This document shows, one piece after another, positions 36,205 to 46,079 of a DNA stretch of 64,000 nt. The position numbers and the translations under genes were made by a program. Source of the DNA: Alkalihalobacterium elongatum (GTDB lineage Bacteria > Bacillota > Bacilli > Bacillales > Bacillaceae_F). Each line of letters opens with the position of its first letter. The first letter of the stretch is position 1. The DNA is taken from positions 1-64,000 of the forward strand of contig NZ_WMKZ01000007.1 in assembly GCF_019024285.1 (NCBI RefSeq), written 5' to 3'. The notes below the pieces were generated by a model. The model worked only from the letters and a program-made list of their open reading frames with translations, did not search any database and was not told where the DNA came from.

Positions 36205-36519
36205 TGTAATCTCTCCCCATAACAATCAAACTATCTAACAAAATCGAATATTTTAAATAACCTCGTATATTATTCGACAATTTTTCACATTTTGGAATAC
36301 AATTTTGACAAAAGGGTAGAATAGTAGTGTCATAATCTTTTTATCACAGGGAAAATGAACGAGGAATTTAGTTGGGGAAGAGGGCGATGTACCTGTAAAA
36401 AATAATTTGGATTTGAGACTAAAGACATAAGATTTCAATATGTAATTCCTGGTAATTTTTATTTGAAGAACTTTTTATATAAATATTCCGATAGCAACAA
36501 AGTATACGAAAACAGGCAA

Positions 36520-36559
36520 AACTCCTCTAACTCAAATGAACGTTTGAGTTAGGGGAGTT
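36520..36559 (-). terminator. Terminator of the glycogen operon
   Basis: A 17-bp stem with one G-T pair (36520-36536 with 36543-36559) and a six-base loop lies 15 bases after the glgP stop on the minus strand. T-rich DNA follows. Confidence 0.75.
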
Positions 36560-36574
36560 ATTATAAACTATTGT

Positions 36575-39004
36575 TTATACTTTGACAGGGCTAAGACGCC
36601 AAATTTCACTGGCATATTCAGATATCGTCCGGTCACTAGAGAATTTTCCAGAATGGGCGATATTCGTAATACTTTTCTTTAACCAATTACTCCGATTTCG
36701 GTAATTTTGATCGACCATCTCTTGAGCTTCAAGATAACTATCAAAATCTTTCAAGACAAAAAATTCATCGTTGTTTGAAAGGATATTATAATAGATATCT
36801 TTAAATTCATATTCATCTTTATTAAAATAGCCATTTACTAGTTGGTCGAGTATCGTACGAATACGATGGTCAGAGTTATAAATATATCTAGCATTATATC
36901 CACCAAATTGATAATAATTTAACACTTCTTGTGCTGTTAAGCCAAAGATGAAGATATTTTCGTCACCAACCATCTCTTTTATCTCTACGTTAGCACCGTC
37001 TAATGTCCCAAGAGTTAAAGCGCCATTCATCATTAATTTCATATTGCCTGTTCCAGAAGCTTCTTTACTTGCAGTTGAAATTTGTTGACTGACATCGGCT
37101 GCAGGGATGATTTTTTCTGCAAGAGATACACTATAGTTCTCGAGAAAGACAACCTTTATCTTATTTTTTATGGTTGGGTCGTTATTAATTCTATTAGCAG
37201 CAGTGACAATTAGATTGATAACTTCTTTTGCAAAATGATAGCTAGGTGCAGCTTTTGCTCCAAAGATAAAAGTACGTGGCGTAATATCAATGTTTGGGTT
37301 TTCTCTTAGCACATTGTATAAATGAATAATATGAAAAATATTCATTAGTTGGCGCTTATACCCATGTAGTCGTTTGATTTGTACATCAAAGATTGAGTTT
37401 TCGTCAACAACAATATTGCAACTATCTTTTATTACTTTAGCAAGATTGCTTTTGTTTTTTTGTTTTACATAACTAATTTTTTCTTGAAATGCAGGATCAG
37501 AAGCATATTTTAGTAAGCCAATAAGCTCTTTCGGTTGAGTGATCCATCTCTTTCCAATTGTGTCGGTAACGAGTTCAGCTAATTGTGGGTTAGCATTCAT
37601 TAACCAACGTCTGTGAGTAATTCCGTTCGTCTTGTTATTATACTTGGAAGGATAGACAGTGTAAAAATCTTTCATTTCTTTAGCTTTTAATATGTCAGTA
37701 TGAATTCTAGCAACTCCATTGACGCTAAAGCTACCAACTATAGCTAAATGGGCCATGTGGACTTGTTCATAAGCGATAATTGCCATCTGTGGAATTTTTT
37801 CACGAAGTTCTGGAAAGTCAAACCATAGCATCTGGCAAAAACGTTCATTAATTTCCTCAATGATCATATAAATTCTTGGTATTAGTTGTTGTACTAGAGA
37901 AACAGGCCATTTTTCTAGTGCTTCACTTAAAGTTGTATGATTTGTATAAGCTACAGTTTTGGTTGTAATAGCCCACGCTTCATCCCAGCCAAAACCTTCC
38001 TCGTCCATCAAAATTCTCATTAATTCTGGGATAACTAAGCTCGGATGTGTGTCGTTGATTTGCATTGTAATCTTGTCTGGAAGTTGTCTCAAATCATTAT
38101 TATACTTTTCTTTAAACATTCTTATGATACTTTGAACCCCAGCTGATACAAGAAAGTATTGTTGCTTAAGGCGTAGTAATTTTCCTTCAAAAAAAGAATC
38201 ATCGGGGTAGAGGAATTCTGAAATGGATTCAATGGACCGTTTATACTCTAAATACTTATAATAATCATTTCGGTTAGAAGAATGGAAATTGAAGTCGTTT
38301 GTGGTAGATTCAGCACTCCATAAGCGTAAAGTATTTACTGTTTGATTTTCGTACCCGACAATTGGGACATCATAAGGAACAGCCATTACGGTCTCATAGT
38401 CAGTATGAAAGAAAGATAAATGCCCATCAATCATTTCAGTGTGTACCTTTCCACCAAAACGAACTTTAATTGCCTTATCAGCTCGTCGAACTTCCCAAAC
38501 ATAGTCCTCCTCTAACCAATAATCTGGAAGCTCCACTTGGTGTCCATCAATTAACTTTTGTTGAAATAAACCATATTTATAACGAATCCCACAGCCATGT
38601 CCAGGGAGCTCTAGAGAAGCGAGAGAATCTAAAAAACAAGCTGCTAGTCGCCCTAAACCACCATTCCCAAGACCAGCATCATGTTCCTGTTCAAAAATTT
38701 CTTCAGGGTTAATACCTAATTCCAAGAGTGCATCTTTTACGATTGTTAAAGTTCCAGTATTGAGTAAATTACTTTCTAATAAACGTCCTAATAAAAACTC
38801 CATTGAAAAATAATAAACTTGTTTTTCTCCATTTTTCAAATAACGCTTATTTGTAATAAGCCAGCTTTTATTGATCTTCTCTTTCACTAGAGTACCGATG
38901 GTTTGATAGATTTCAATAGGAGTAGCATCCTCTAAGACCTTTCCAAATCTTGTCTCTAAATTCTCAATAAAAGCAACTTTAAATGACTCTTTATTTGAAA
39001 ACAT
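36575..39004 (-). CDS. glgP: GlgP, glycogen phosphorylase
   Basis: This 809-residue PLP-dependent GT35 enzyme releases glucose-1-phosphate from glycogen. Seen are 'YYFSMEFLLGRLL', 'AGLGNGGLGRLAACFLDS', 'GIRYKYGLFQQ', 'DVQIKRLHGYKRQ', and the PLP and phosphate site 'STASKEASGTGNMKLMMNG'. It is the last gene of the operon, 12 bases after glgA, with ribosome site AAGGGAGT. Its product can enter glycolysis through the phosphoglucomutase PgcA at 49416. Confidence 0.95.
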   Translation of the reverse strand: MFSNKESFKVAFIENLETRFGKVLEDATPIEIYQTIGTLVKEKINKSWLITNKRYLKNGEKQVYYFSMEFLLGRLLESNLLNTGTLTIVKDALLELGINPEEIFEQEHDAGLGNGGLGRLAACFLDSLASLELPGHGCGIRYKYGLFQQKLIDGHQVELPDYWLEEDYVWEVRRADKAIKVRFGGKVHTEMIDGHLSFFHTDYETVMAVPYDVPIVGYENQTVNTLRLWSAESTTNDFNFHSSNRNDYYKYLEYKRSIESISEFLYPDDSFFEGKLLRLKQQYFLVSAGVQSIIRMFKEKYNNDLRQLPDKITMQINDTHPSLVIPELMRILMDEEGFGWDEAWAITTKTVAYTNHTTLSEALEKWPVSLVQQLIPRIYMIIEEINERFCQMLWFDFPELREKIPQMAIIAYEQVHMAHLAIVGSFSVNGVARIHTDILKAKEMKDFYTVYPSKYNNKTNGITHRRWLMNANPQLAELVTDTIGKRWITQPKELIGLLKYASDPAFQEKISYVKQKNKSNLAKVIKDSCNIVVDENSIFDVQIKRLHGYKRQLMNIFHIIHLYNVLRENPNIDITPRTFIFGAKAAPSYHFAKEVINLIVTAANRINNDPTIKNKIKVVFLENYSVSLAEKIIPAADVSQQISTASKEASGTGNMKLMMNGALTLGTLDGANVEIKEMVGDENIFIFGLTAQEVLNYYQFGGYNARYIYNSDHRIRTILDQLVNGYFNKDEYEFKDIYYNILSNNDEFFVLKDFDSYLEAQEMVDQNYRNRSNWLKKSITNIAHSGKFSSDRTISEYASEIWRLSPVKV

Positions 39005-39016
39005 AATCCCACTCCC

Positions 39017-40441
39017 TTAAACCTTTAAGGTTTTCTTATACAAATCTGTATAACGTTTGGCTGATTGTTCCCATGAGTAATTGGATTGATAAACATTTTT
39101 TAATAACTGCGACCAATGCTCCTTATCATTATAAAAACTAATCGCGCGTTTAATTGTATATAACATGTCATGAGCATTGTAATTAGTAAAACTGAATCCA
39201 TTACCACTGTATGAAAACTCATCGTATGGTTGTATGGTATCTTTAAGACCGCCTGTTTCCCTAACAATAGGGACACTTTCATATCTCAAGGCAATAAGTT
39301 GACCAATACCACAAGGTTCAAAGCGAGAAGGCATCAAAAATAAATCCGAAGCCGCGTAAATTTTTCTAGCTAACGGTTCACTAAATTTAATATTGGTAGA
39401 GACTTTATTTGGGAACCGGTAAGCAGCTTCTTCAAACGCATGCTCAAACTCGACATCACCTGTACCTAAAATAACGAGTTGGATGTCTAACGAAAGTAAT
39501 TCATCTAATACATGACGAATTAGTGGAAAGCCTTTTTGTTCTACAAAACGACTAACAATAGCAACCATTGGTACTTCATCTACTTTAGGAAGCCCTAATT
39601 CTTCCTGAAGGAGGCGTTTATTTACCATTTTCTCAATAGGTGATTGACTATAGTTTTTGTAAATATAAGGATCTGTTTCAGGGTTATATTCATCGTAATC
39701 TACCCCGTTAACAATCCCATGTAAATCGTCTTTTCGATAAATGAGCATATCCTCTAATTTCTCACCGAAATATGGATATTGAATTTCTTTCGAATATGTC
39801 TCACTTACGGTTGTTAACACATCAGAGTGGAATAAACCTGCTTTCATGAAATTTATACATCCGTTATATTCAATACCAAAAAAATGTTCATCACTAAAGT
39901 TAAGAAGATCGTGAAATATACTTGCAGAGTAAATTCCTTGATACATAAGGTTATGGATTGTGAAGACAGTCTTTAATTCGCGATAAAAAGGTCGGTATGT
40001 ATACATTGTTTTAATATAGGCAGGTATTAATCCTGTTTGCCAATCATGACAATGTAAAACTTGTGGTTTTTCGTCTAAATAAGGTAAACAATCAATAACC
40101 GCATGGTTAAAGAAAGCGAAGCGTTCACCATCATCATAGTGTCCGTATAAACCTTTACGTTTAAAGTAGTATTCATTATCAATAAAGTAATAAGTAATAC
40201 CCTTATGAACCAATTGTAATAAACCACAATACTGCTTTCTCCAACCAACATGTACGGTTAGTGTTTTAATCAGCGTCATTTGGTCTTTATATTCTTCTGG
40301 TATATCACTATAATTCGGTAGCATAATAGATACATTCACACCGGTATTTTTTAGAGAGGAGGGAAGAGAACCGATAACATCGGCTAATCCTCCTGTCTTG
40401 ATAAATGGTGTGCATTCTGATGCAATGAATAGTACGTTCAA
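39017..40441 (-). CDS. glgA: GlgA, glycogen synthase (ADP-glucose)
   Basis: This 474-residue GT5 enzyme transfers glucose from ADP-glucose to the growing chain. The N-terminal 'IASECTPFIKTGGLADVIGSLP' holds the KTGGL ADP-glucose motif. The C-terminal GT-B half has 'LMPSRFEPCGIGQLIALRY' and 'VRETGGLKDTI'. It lies in the order glgB-glgC-glgD-glgA-glgP. Two palindromic elements of about 200 and 105 bases sit in the 371-base gap between glgD and this gene, which may alter its level relative to the upstream genes. Confidence 0.95.
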   Translation of the reverse strand: MNVLFIASECTPFIKTGGLADVIGSLPSSLKNTGVNVSIMLPNYSDIPEEYKDQMTLIKTLTVHVGWRKQYCGLLQLVHKGITYYFIDNEYYFKRKGLYGHYDDGERFAFFNHAVIDCLPYLDEKPQVLHCHDWQTGLIPAYIKTMYTYRPFYRELKTVFTIHNLMYQGIYSASIFHDLLNFSDEHFFGIEYNGCINFMKAGLFHSDVLTTVSETYSKEIQYPYFGEKLEDMLIYRKDDLHGIVNGVDYDEYNPETDPYIYKNYSQSPIEKMVNKRLLQEELGLPKVDEVPMVAIVSRFVEQKGFPLIRHVLDELLSLDIQLVILGTGDVEFEHAFEEAAYRFPNKVSTNIKFSEPLARKIYAASDLFLMPSRFEPCGIGQLIALRYESVPIVRETGGLKDTIQPYDEFSYSGNGFSFTNYNAHDMLYTIKRAISFYNDKEHWSQLLKNVYQSNYSWEQSAKRYTDLYKKTLKV

Positions 40442-40465
40442 TTTCTCCAGCTCCTTATAGGTGGA

Positions 40466-40668
40466 GTTTAATGAGTCCAGGAAAAATCTCTTTCGGCAGC
40501 AGTACTTCGACTAAAAACCCCACGTCCTGTGGGAACGTCGAAGTCACCACATCCTGTGGAAGCTCGTTGGTTTGCTCCTGCGTTCCTTACGTATAAAAAA
40601 CATACGCTGCGCTACTCGTAGCTACACTGCCTCGAACTTCTCGGATCTTTTTGTCCTCCTCATTAAAC
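40466..40668. repeat. MITE-like palindromic element A in the glycogen operon
   Basis: A 203-base element is bounded by the perfect inverted repeat GTTTAATGAG / CTCATTAAAC (40466-40475, 40659-40668). Inside is an 8-bp stem ACTTCGAC / GTCGAAGT (40504-40511, 40537-40544) enclosing CCCAC...GTGGG. It has no ORF. It shares its inner plan, stem-TAAAACC-loop-GGGAA-stem, with element B beside it. Confidence 0.6.
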
Positions 40669-40680
40669 TTGATAAATATT

Positions 40681-40785
40681 GTTCGATAATTAGGAATAAT
40701 TTTTGTACATAGTAGACCTTCGGCTAAAACCTTATGTTACGGGAATGCCGAAGGCCACTACCATCTTTCTATTTTATTATCGAAC
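40681..40785. repeat. MITE-like palindromic element B in the glycogen operon
   Basis: A 105-base element is bounded by the perfect inverted repeat GTTCGATAAT / ATTATCGAAC (40681-40690, 40776-40785). The inner stem CCTTCGGC / GCCGAAGG (40717-40724, 40747-40754) encloses TAAAACC and GGGAA. It is likely a non-autonomous element or structured RNA repeat related to element A. Confidence 0.6.
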
Positions 40786-40812
40786 GATGACTTTTTAGAT
40801 TTAAGTTTCACT

Positions 40813-41919
40813 TTATATTACTTTACGCTTTGCAACAACATATGGTTGTTCGCTACATCCAACAAGGGTTCGTTCTGGTGATAAAACTACATCCTTATCT
40901 AGTATGACATTCTCAATTAGACTATCTTCTTTTATATCACAACGTTGCATAACAATTGAATTTTTAATCACTGTCCCTTTTTCTACGTGAACACCACGGA
41001 ATAAAATACTATTTTCTACAGTACCTTCAATTACGCAGCCGTTTGCGATTAACGAATTTTTTACGGAGGAACCCTTTATGTATTTAGCAGGGGGTTCATC
41101 TTTGACCTTTGTTAATATTAAATTTTCATTAAAGAACAAGTTTCGATAAACTTTAGGGTTAAGAAGAGACATGCTATGTTTATAGTAACTCTCAATAGAA
41201 TTGATAACCGCTAAATATCCATGGTAGGAGTACCCCATTACTTTTAGCTGATCTAGGTTCTGAATAATCCCATCTCTAAAAAAATTATCCATTCGGCGAG
41301 CAATACAATGGTCAACAATGTCCATAAGTAACTTTTTATGAATGATCATCATATCTAAAGATACATAATGGTTAAAATGGTCATTGGTAATAGCAGTGAC
41401 TCTTCCAGTTTCATCCATTTCCACTTTATGACACTGTTTATGCTCTTCTTCAAGGTTTGGTACAGGTTTGTAAATAACAGTTACATCAGCACCTGTTTCT
41501 AAATGATACTTAAATGCATGGTTATAATCAATATTACACACGTTTTGACTACCCGTTATTAACACATATTGCGAGATACCTCTATCGAAAAAATCACGGT
41601 TGTTATGAAAATGCTGAAGGTCCCCTTGAGATATATCAGAAGGATCATTCCAATCAGGAGGGAGAATAAACAGTCCTCCACGCTTACGGTCTAAATCCCA
41701 AGCTGCACCTGTACCTAGATGGTCCATAAGTGAACGATATTTTCTTCTTGTAAAGACAGCAGTGTCACTAATTTTAGCATTGACCATGTTTGATAAAACA
41801 AAATCGATTAAACGGTATCTTCCCCCAAATGGAACAGCAGCACCGCAACGAAAGTATGTTAACTCATTTAATAAATCTAACTCACTATCTAAGTTAATTA
41901 CACCCATCATAGAATCCAT
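40813..41919 (-). CDS. glgD: GlgD, ADP-glucose pyrophosphorylase regulatory subunit
   Basis: This 368-residue GlgC paralog begins 'MMGVINLDSELDLLNELTYFR', with the glucose-1-phosphate uridylyl fold changed at the nucleotide-binding loop and a C-terminal left-handed beta-helix ('ENSILFRGVHVEKGTVIKNSI'). The glycine-rich LLAGGxGxR-type loop of GlgC is missing, as is usual for GlgD, which tunes GlgC in a heterotetramer. It lies 39 bases after glgC. Confidence 0.93.
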   Translation of the reverse strand: MDSMMGVINLDSELDLLNELTYFRCGAAVPFGGRYRLIDFVLSNMVNAKISDTAVFTRRKYRSLMDHLGTGAAWDLDRKRGGLFILPPDWNDPSDISQGDLQHFHNNRDFFDRGISQYVLITGSQNVCNIDYNHAFKYHLETGADVTVIYKPVPNLEEEHKQCHKVEMDETGRVTAITNDHFNHYVSLDMMIIHKKLLMDIVDHCIARRMDNFFRDGIIQNLDQLKVMGYSYHGYLAVINSIESYYKHSMSLLNPKVYRNLFFNENLILTKVKDEPPAKYIKGSSVKNSLIANGCVIEGTVENSILFRGVHVEKGTVIKNSIVMQRCDIKEDSLIENVILDKDVVLSPERTLVGCSEQPYVVAKRKVI

Positions 41920-41958
41920 TTATAATACCCCTCTCTACTAACATCCGAACAAAATCTC

Positions 41959-43116
41959 TTAACCGTTAACAACTGCAATGTCTGAAAGAACAGTTTCTTT
42001 ATCTATTACAACAATATCTTTAGGTGTACTTGGCTTAATGACAATATTATCAGGAATATATGTGCCTTCATTAATAATCGCTCTTTCTATAGTTACATTT
42101 TTTCCAACTGTAACATTTGGCATAATGACAGAGTCTTTAATTAGACTATTTTCTTGCACTTCAACTCCATGAAAAAGAATAGAACGGTTGACCGTACCAT
42201 AAATTAAGCAACCCTCGTTTATCATAGAACACTCAATTAATGCAGTAGGAGCAATATATTGAGGAGGTTGATTTGGATTGACTGAATAAATTTTCCAATT
42301 TGGATCATTTAGCTGTAAGGATGGTGAATCCCTCAACAAGTCCATGTTAGCTTCCCAAAAGCTACTAACAGTTCCAACATCCTTCCAATACCCTCTAAAC
42401 GGGAAGGCAACTAGATTTTTATCATCAGCCAGCATCTTTGGAATAATATCCTTTCCAAAGTCGTTACTAGAATAAGGTTGAGTTGAATCTTCAATTAAGT
42501 ATGATCTTAAAACCTTCCAATTGAAGATATAAATTCCCATAGAAGCTAAATTATTTTTTGGGTTTTCTGGCTTTTCTTCAAATTCATTAATAATATAGTT
42601 TTCGTTTGTATTCATAATTCCGAAGCGACTTGCTTCCTCCCAAGGAACTTCAATTACCGAAATAGTTGCATCTGCATTATTTTTCTTATGGAAATCTAGC
42701 ATAGCAGCATAGTTCATTTTATAAATGTGGTCACCCGAAATAATAAGAACATATTCTGGGTCGTATTGTTCAATAAAATTTATATTTTGAAAGATAGCGT
42801 CAGCTGTTCCTTTATACCAAGACCCACCACTTTTTTCTATATAAGGAGGTAAGGCACTTAGTCCACCATTTCGACGATCTAAGTCCCAGGGGCTCCCAAT
42901 TCCTAAATGTGTATTTAATGCTAACGGCTCATATTGAGTTAAAACACCGACGGTATCTATACCAGAATTCGTACAATTACTTAGTGTAAAGTCAATAATT
43001 CGATATTTCCCACCAAAGTATACTGCGGGTTTAGCAATTTTCTTAGTCAAGAGTCCTAATCTTTTGCCTTCTCCTCCTGCTAACAACATTCCGACACATT
43101 CTTTCTTTTGTTTCAT
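41959..43116 (-). CDS. glgC: GlgC, glucose-1-phosphate adenylyltransferase
   Basis: This 385-residue enzyme makes ADP-glucose from ATP and glucose-1-phosphate. The loop '[17 protein letters not shown]' is intact. 'GTADAIFQN', '[13 protein letters not shown]' and 'EFEEKP' follow, with a C-terminal hexapeptide-repeat beta-helix. It starts 25 bases after glgB. With GlgD it controls entry of carbon into glycogen. Confidence 0.95.
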   Translation of the reverse strand: MKQKKECVGMLLAGGEGKRLGLLTKKIAKPAVYFGGKYRIIDFTLSNCTNSGIDTVGVLTQYEPLALNTHLGIGSPWDLDRRNGGLSALPPYIEKSGGSWYKGTADAIFQNINFIEQYDPEYVLIISGDHIYKMNYAAMLDFHKKNNADATISVIEVPWEEASRFGIMNTNENYIINEFEEKPENPKNNLASMGIYIFNWKVLRSYLIEDSTQPYSSNDFGKDIIPKMLADDKNLVAFPFRGYWKDVGTVSSFWEANMDLLRDSPSLQLNDPNWKIYSVNPNQPPQYIAPTALIECSMINEGCLIYGTVNRSILFHGVEVQENSLIKDSVIMPNVTVGKNVTIERAIINEGTYIPDNIVIKPSTPKDIVVIDKETVLSDIAVVNG

Positions 43117-43141
43117 ATGATCGCCTCGCTCTCTTTCTATT

Positions 43142-45037
43142 TCAACTATCTGTTAACTTTAAAACTAGCATTGCTAGTGGGGGAACTTTAATGGTTAAAC
43201 GATATGGTTGGTTATGCCAAGTTACTTTCTCACTAGTTAGTGGTTCAGCTATAATTTGGTTAGAGCCACCAAATACTTGTCTATCGCTATTAAATACTTC
43301 AGTATAAGTCCCATTTTTAGGAACTCCAATATGGTAGTCATAACGAACGATAGGAGTGAAATTACAAACTACGATAACAAAATCGTTAGAATTTTTACTT
43401 TTTCTTATGAAGCTGACAATGCTTTGTTCATAATCATGTGGATCAATCCATTCAAAGCCATCGGAGTTATGATCTAGCTCCCATAATGATCTTTCAGATT
43501 TATAAAATGTGTTTAGTGATTTCATATAGTGAGAAAAGTTTTTGTGCGAAGGATAATCTAGCAGTTCCCAATCTAATTCCTCAAGATCTTTCCATTCATC
43601 AAACTGGGCAAACTCACTGCCCATAAATAGTAGTTTCTTGCCTGGGTGTGTCATCATATAGCCTAGAAAAACACGGAGGTTAGCAAACTTCTGCCAATAA
43701 TCTCCTGGCATTTTACTTAGTAAAGATTTCTTACCATGAACGACTTCATCGTGTGATAAGGGGAGGATAAAATTCTCTGAGAAAGCATAAAAAAAGGAAA
43801 AGGTAATTAATTGATGGTGCCATTTACGATGAATAGGCTCCATTTCCATATATCGGAGCATGTCATTCATCCAGCCCATATTCCATTTATAGTTAAAACC
43901 TAATCCACCAAGGTATGTCGGTGCACTTACTAACGGCCAAGATGAGGATTCTTCTGCCATCATATAAGTATTTGGAAAGGTTTTAAAAATGGATTCGTTT
44001 AATTTACGAAGAAATTGAATAGCTTCTATGTTTTCATCGCCACCATATTCGTTGAATATCTTGTCTTCATTTGTTCTATCAAAGTTTAAATAAAGCATGC
44101 TAGAAACTGCATCTACTCTAAGGCCATCAATGTGAAACATTTCAAGCCAATAAAATGCATTTGAAATTAGAAAACTGTTAACTTCTGAACGGCCAAAGTC
44201 AAAGGACAACGTTCCCCAGCTCTTTTTCTCAGCTTTTCGTTCATCAGCATATTCATATATGGGTTCACCATCAAATAAACGGAGGCCATGATCATCTTTA
44301 CAAAAATGACTAGGGACCCAATCTAGTAAAACTCCAATTCCGTTTTGATGGCATTGATCAACGAAATACATGAAATCTTTAGGAGTGCCAAATCGGCTTG
44401 TTACTGAAAAAAAGCCTGTTGTTTGGTATCCCCAAGAACGATCATAAGGGTGTTCAGTTATTGGGAGAATTTCAATATGGGTATAACCCATCGTTTTCAC
44501 ATAATCAATTAATGTAGCAGCAAGTTCTCGATATGTATAATATTCACCATCACTTTTACGTTTCCACGAACCAAGGTGAACCTCGTAGATGAGCAGTGGT
44601 TCATTAAGTGGATTTTTCAATTTTTTTTCTTTCTCCCATAACTCATCTCCCCACGTATAATCATTTAAATCTGTTACGATGGAAGCAGTTTGTGGACGGA
44701 GTTCGGAGTAGAAGGCATAAGGATCAGATTTTAATAATACTCTTCCATTTTTCGAGTGAATTTCGAATTTGTAAATTGTTCCTTCTTGTATATCTGGAAT
44801 AAAACACCACCAAATTCCTGACTCGCTTATTTTATGCATTGAGTGGTTTGTCCCATTCCAATTATTAAAATTCCCAACAATGTTTACAGCTTTTGCATTT
44901 GGGGCCCAAACTGCAAATCGGACTCCTTTTTTTCCATCTTTTTCACAAAGATGGGCTCCAAGAGTTTTGTAGCTATAAAAAAGGTTGCCTTGATGAAATA
45001 AATAGAGATCATATTCACTTAGCTTTTCTGTTTGCAA
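43142..45037 (-). CDS. glgB: GlgB, 1,4-alpha-glucan branching enzyme
   Basis: This 631-residue GH13 enzyme is the first gene of the operon. An N-terminal CBM48 region ('[22 protein letters not shown]') precedes the GH13 barrel. Catalytic residues are the nucleophile Asp in '[11 protein letters not shown]', the Glu in 'MAEESSSWP' and the Asp in '[10 protein letters not shown]'. The start is TTG, and its ribosome site is weak. A leader hairpin (45079-45103) lies 41 bases upstream. It introduces alpha-1,6 branches. Confidence 0.95.
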   Translation of the reverse strand: MQTEKLSEYDLYLFHQGNLFYSYKTLGAHLCEKDGKKGVRFAVWAPNAKAVNIVGNFNNWNGTNHSMHKISESGIWWCFIPDIQEGTIYKFEIHSKNGRVLLKSDPYAFYSELRPQTASIVTDLNDYTWGDELWEKEKKLKNPLNEPLLIYEVHLGSWKRKSDGEYYTYRELAATLIDYVKTMGYTHIEILPITEHPYDRSWGYQTTGFFSVTSRFGTPKDFMYFVDQCHQNGIGVLLDWVPSHFCKDDHGLRLFDGEPIYEYADERKAEKKSWGTLSFDFGRSEVNSFLISNAFYWLEMFHIDGLRVDAVSSMLYLNFDRTNEDKIFNEYGGDENIEAIQFLRKLNESIFKTFPNTYMMAEESSSWPLVSAPTYLGGLGFNYKWNMGWMNDMLRYMEMEPIHRKWHHQLITFSFFYAFSENFILPLSHDEVVHGKKSLLSKMPGDYWQKFANLRVFLGYMMTHPGKKLLFMGSEFAQFDEWKDLEELDWELLDYPSHKNFSHYMKSLNTFYKSERSLWELDHNSDGFEWIDPHDYEQSIVSFIRKSKNSNDFVIVVCNFTPIVRYDYHIGVPKNGTYTEVFNSDRQVFGGSNQIIAEPLTSEKVTWHNQPYRLTIKVPPLAMLVLKLTDS

Positions 45038-45472
45038 GAGGAACCTACGACCTTTCTAAAATAAAATTCTTAGGTTAAGGTTTCTACATTTTGAATAGAA
45101 ACCCTTTTAGATTTACAAAAACAAAATAAAATTTATGTTACAAAATCTAACAAAGTTCTCAAAGGTTTGGAGACCTAACTGGGGAAGGGGTTAGAAGGTT
45201 TTTAAAGAAAGTATCAAAAGAAAAGGATTTTTGTCGTTTTAAGTAGAATTAATAGTTCTAAAGGATTATTAATAGAATAATAGATATGGGTAGAAAGTCG
45301 TTGTTGGTTTATATTAAAATAGAAAGTAGTTAGCAATTTTAGACAAGGGATTTCAGTGAAACACTTTATGAAACCTTTAATAAAAGACTGCTTTCATATT
45401 TGCTTAATGTTTTATTACGATAATCTACGAGCATAGAAAAAACAAACTAATAAATAGTAGATGGGGGCTAAA
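45038..45472. other. Divergent region between glgB and cheX with leader hairpin
   Basis: No ORF with a ribosome site is seen in these 435 bases. A stem GGTTTCTA / TAGAAACC (45079-45086, 45096-45103) falls in the glgB leader. A possible minus-strand promoter is TTGAGA (45157-45162) and TAACAT (45135-45140), 16 bases apart. The forward side must hold the cheX promoter, but none stands out. Confidence 0.35.
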
Positions 45473-45928
45473 ATGAATGTTAAACATGTGAATGCGATTT
45501 GTCGTGCAACCGAAACGATTTTGGAAAGCCATTTTGGAATAAAAGTAACACCCCTAAAGCCTTCCGCAGGGAATAGCCCCATTCCTTCTAATCATGTGTC
45601 GGTTATATTAGGGATAAACGGTCAACTTAACGGACAAATTATTTGTTCATTTTCCGAACACACTGCAAAAGCTATTGTTGGAGTCATGATGGGCGGAATT
45701 GAAATAGAAAAACTAGACGATCTAAGTTGGAGTGCTGTACAAGAGTTTGGAAACTGGGTAGCAGGAACAACAGCGACGGAACTTTCTAAAGAAGAATGTA
45801 TTATTGATGTTACACCTCCTATTGTTAATGAAGGAATATCTAAATATCACTCAAGTAAAACATTTATAACCATTCCGTTAGATACTCGAATTGGTCCAAT
45901 CGAAGTTCATATCTCAGTAACTGAATAA
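45473..45928 (+). CDS. cheX: CheX-like chemotaxis protein (CheY-P phosphatase family)
   Basis: This 151-residue protein has the CheX/CheC-type phosphatase motif E-x-x-N in 'SAVQEFGNWVAGT', followed by 'TPPIVNEGI'. CheX dephosphorylates CheY-P. Only one such motif is seen, as in CheX and unlike CheC. The ATG at 45473 is chosen because GATGGGGG lies before it; an in-frame ATG 12 bases upstream overlaps that site. No other chemotaxis genes are near, so it is an isolated member. Confidence 0.85.
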   Translation: MNVKHVNAICRATETILESHFGIKVTPLKPSAGNSPIPSNHVSVILGINGQLNGQIICSFSEHTAKAIVGVMMGGIEIEKLDDLSWSAVQEFGNWVAGTTATELSKEECIIDVTPPIVNEGISKYHSSKTFITIPLDTRIGPIEVHISVTE

Positions 45929-46079
45929 ATAAGATCATAAGCAGAGGAATTATTCCCTCTGTTTTTTGTCTTGTCTTTAGTTTTGTTTTATTAATCCTAT
46001 AATAGGGAATAGGTTGTTGAAACAACTTAAGAAAGGGTACACTCTTTAATATAGTGCTTTGGTCGAAGGAGTTGAAGTT

